Source: an uncultured Ruminococcus sp. (GTDB taxonomy: Bacteria > Bacillota > Clostridia > Oscillospirales > Ruminococcaceae). From it: 7,323 nt of DNA. The DNA lies in assembly GCA_947177715.1 (NCBI GenBank), contig CAMWVM010000076.1, positions 1 to 7,323 on the forward strand. The letters run 5' to 3'. Both the position numbers and the translations under genes were made by a program. Numbering within the stretch: the first letter of the stretch is position 1; every line of letters begins with the position of its first letter. Positions 6,340-7,323 of this stretch are shown here, one piece after another. The notes under the pieces were generated by a model. That model saw nothing but the letters and a program-made list of their open reading frames with translations, made no database searches and was not told the DNA's origin.

Positions 6340-7308
6340 CTATATCATGTTTTCAAGAAATGCTATGGTTTTTTTGTCATATTGCAAATCCTGTGCTGCC
6401 ATATTTTCTTCAAGCTGCCATAGCTTTGAAACAGCAAATACTGAGGATACAAAAAACGGCTGGCTTGAAAGGTATCCCAACGGTATAACTGCTGGACTCT
6501 GACCAGTTTTTCTGCTTAATTCTTTGACTTTAGCGAGCTTTGCAAGATTAGCTGTACTTGTAAATTGCCCCTCGGGAAGATTTTTAGCGGCATCTCCTTT
6601 TGCAAGTTTAGCAAAAAAACCTTTTGCTTGCGGTGAAAAAGCCATTACAGGAAATTGATGTTTAGTATACCACTTGTGTTCAATCGTATCCATACAAACT
6701 AAAGTAGGGTCACCAAATGTGTTGACACTTGAATGTGCAAGACTGTAGTTTATCTGACTTATTCTGAACGGTTCAAGATTATGTTTTTCTGCATATTCAT
6801 TTGCTTCTTGAATCCTCTTAGTAGTCCAGTTTGAAGCTCCTATAAAGTGAACTTTTCCACTTTCTACAAATTCGTTCAGAATAGGCATGATTTCTGACAC
6901 AGGAATATTCTCATCATCTCTGTGAAGAAAATAAATATCAATATAATCTGTCTTTAGACATGACAAACTATTCTGAAGATCATGATTTAAATCAGAAGAT
7001 GAAAGTCTTGAAATTGTCATATCTTCATGGTTTGGATGACCGCCTTTAGTGGATATAATAATCTTGTTTCTGTTATTTCGTTTTTCCATCCAATTTCCAA
7101 TAACATTCTCACTAACATTTTCTCCATCTTCAAGCCAAGAACAGTAAGTTCTCGCAGTATCAATACAATTTCCGCCAAGTTCAACATACTTATCAAGGAA
7201 AGACATGTAGTTTTCTTCATTGTCAAGTCTTTCAAAGTTTGCAGTTCCAAGTGTTAATGATGGTATTAAAATATTGTACTTATCATTTTTTAGTTCATAT
7301 TTAAACAT
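6340..7308 (-). CDS. Aldo/keto reductase, substrate unknown
   Basis: The 322-residue product is a soluble NAD(P)H-dependent oxidoreductase of the aldo/keto reductase superfamily, with a TIM-barrel fold. The catalytic tetrad is complete: D50 and Y55 in CIDTARTYCSW, K88 in ISTKGGHP, and H129 in DIYFLHRDD. SLTLGTANF near the N-terminus and FIGASNW in the middle are also typical barrel-strand motifs, and INYSLAH follows. It resembles the broad group of bacterial reductases predicted to act on sugars or other carbonyls, and the sequence does not fix a substrate. GGAGAG (7316-7321) stands 7 nt before the ATG on the minus strand, so the gene is complete although its promoter lies outside the window. 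It faces the gat operon head-on and shows no functional link to it. Confidence 0.9.
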   Translation of the reverse strand: MFKYELKNDKYNILIPSLTLGTANFERLDNEENYMSFLDKYVELGGNCIDTARTYCSWLEDGENVSENVIGNWMEKRNNRNKIIISTKGGHPNHEDMTISRLSSSDLNHDLQNSLSCLKTDYIDIYFLHRDDENIPVSEIMPILNEFVESGKVHFIGASNWTTKRIQEANEYAEKHNLEPFRISQINYSLAHSSVNTFGDPTLVCMDTIEHKWYTKHQFPVMAFSPQAKGFFAKLAKGDAAKNLPEGQFTSTANLAKLAKVKELSRKTGQSPAVIPLGYLSSQPFFVSSVFAVSKLWQLEENMAAQDLQYDKKTIAFLENMI

Positions 7309-7323
7309 GTAATCTCTCTCCGT

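Noticed and set aside
1..7323. CRISPR arrays, insertion sequences, tRNA or rRNA genes, phage or defence genes
   Set aside because: No regularly spaced repeats, transposase motifs, terminal inverted repeats or tRNA-like cloverleaf sequences were seen, and almost all the sequence is covered by five coherent genes.

Overview
The window is AT-rich and bacterial. Its ribosome-binding sites are purine-rich, its promoters are sigma-A-like with 17-nt spacers, and it uses intrinsic terminators. Protein style and codon use suggest a low-GC Firmicute of class Clostridia. The archaeal-type, clostridial AspRS2-like synthetase module and the Firmicute-like decarboxylase fit a gut or anaerobic clostridial lineage such as Oscillospiraceae. 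That placement is inference.

Layout: (1) 1-221 holds no recognisable gene. It contains an AT-rich upstream region, a short dyad and a good promoter for the next gene. (2) 222-1484 (+) is a divergent lysA-type diaminopimelate decarboxylase, closed by a 12-bp intrinsic terminator. (3) A near-consensus promoter at 1578-1606 drives a tight three-gene operon, 1644-6289 (+): gatC, gatA, and a 956-codon gene in which a complete GatB is joined in one frame to a complete archaeal-type aspartyl-tRNA synthetase. (4) A compound hairpin lies between the operon and a convergent aldo/keto reductase gene (6340-7308, -), which is complete with its start and ribosome-binding site at the right edge.

How the genes work together: GatCAB amidates Asp-tRNA(Asn) to Asn-tRNA(Asn), and Glu-tRNA(Gln) to Gln-tRNA(Gln) where needed. 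It takes ammonia from glutamine hydrolysed by GatA. The synthetase fused to GatB would make the mischarged Asp-tRNA(Asn) that GatB consumes. The operon therefore appears to encode a covalently built Asn 'transamidosome', in which the charging enzyme and the correcting enzyme are parts of one polypeptide. In the well-studied examples these are separate proteins that associate non-covalently. This fusion is the most notable item in the window. LysA uses an aspartate-derived intermediate for lysine, but it has its own promoter and terminator, so no functional link to the operon is claimed. The reductase is probably an unrelated neighbour.
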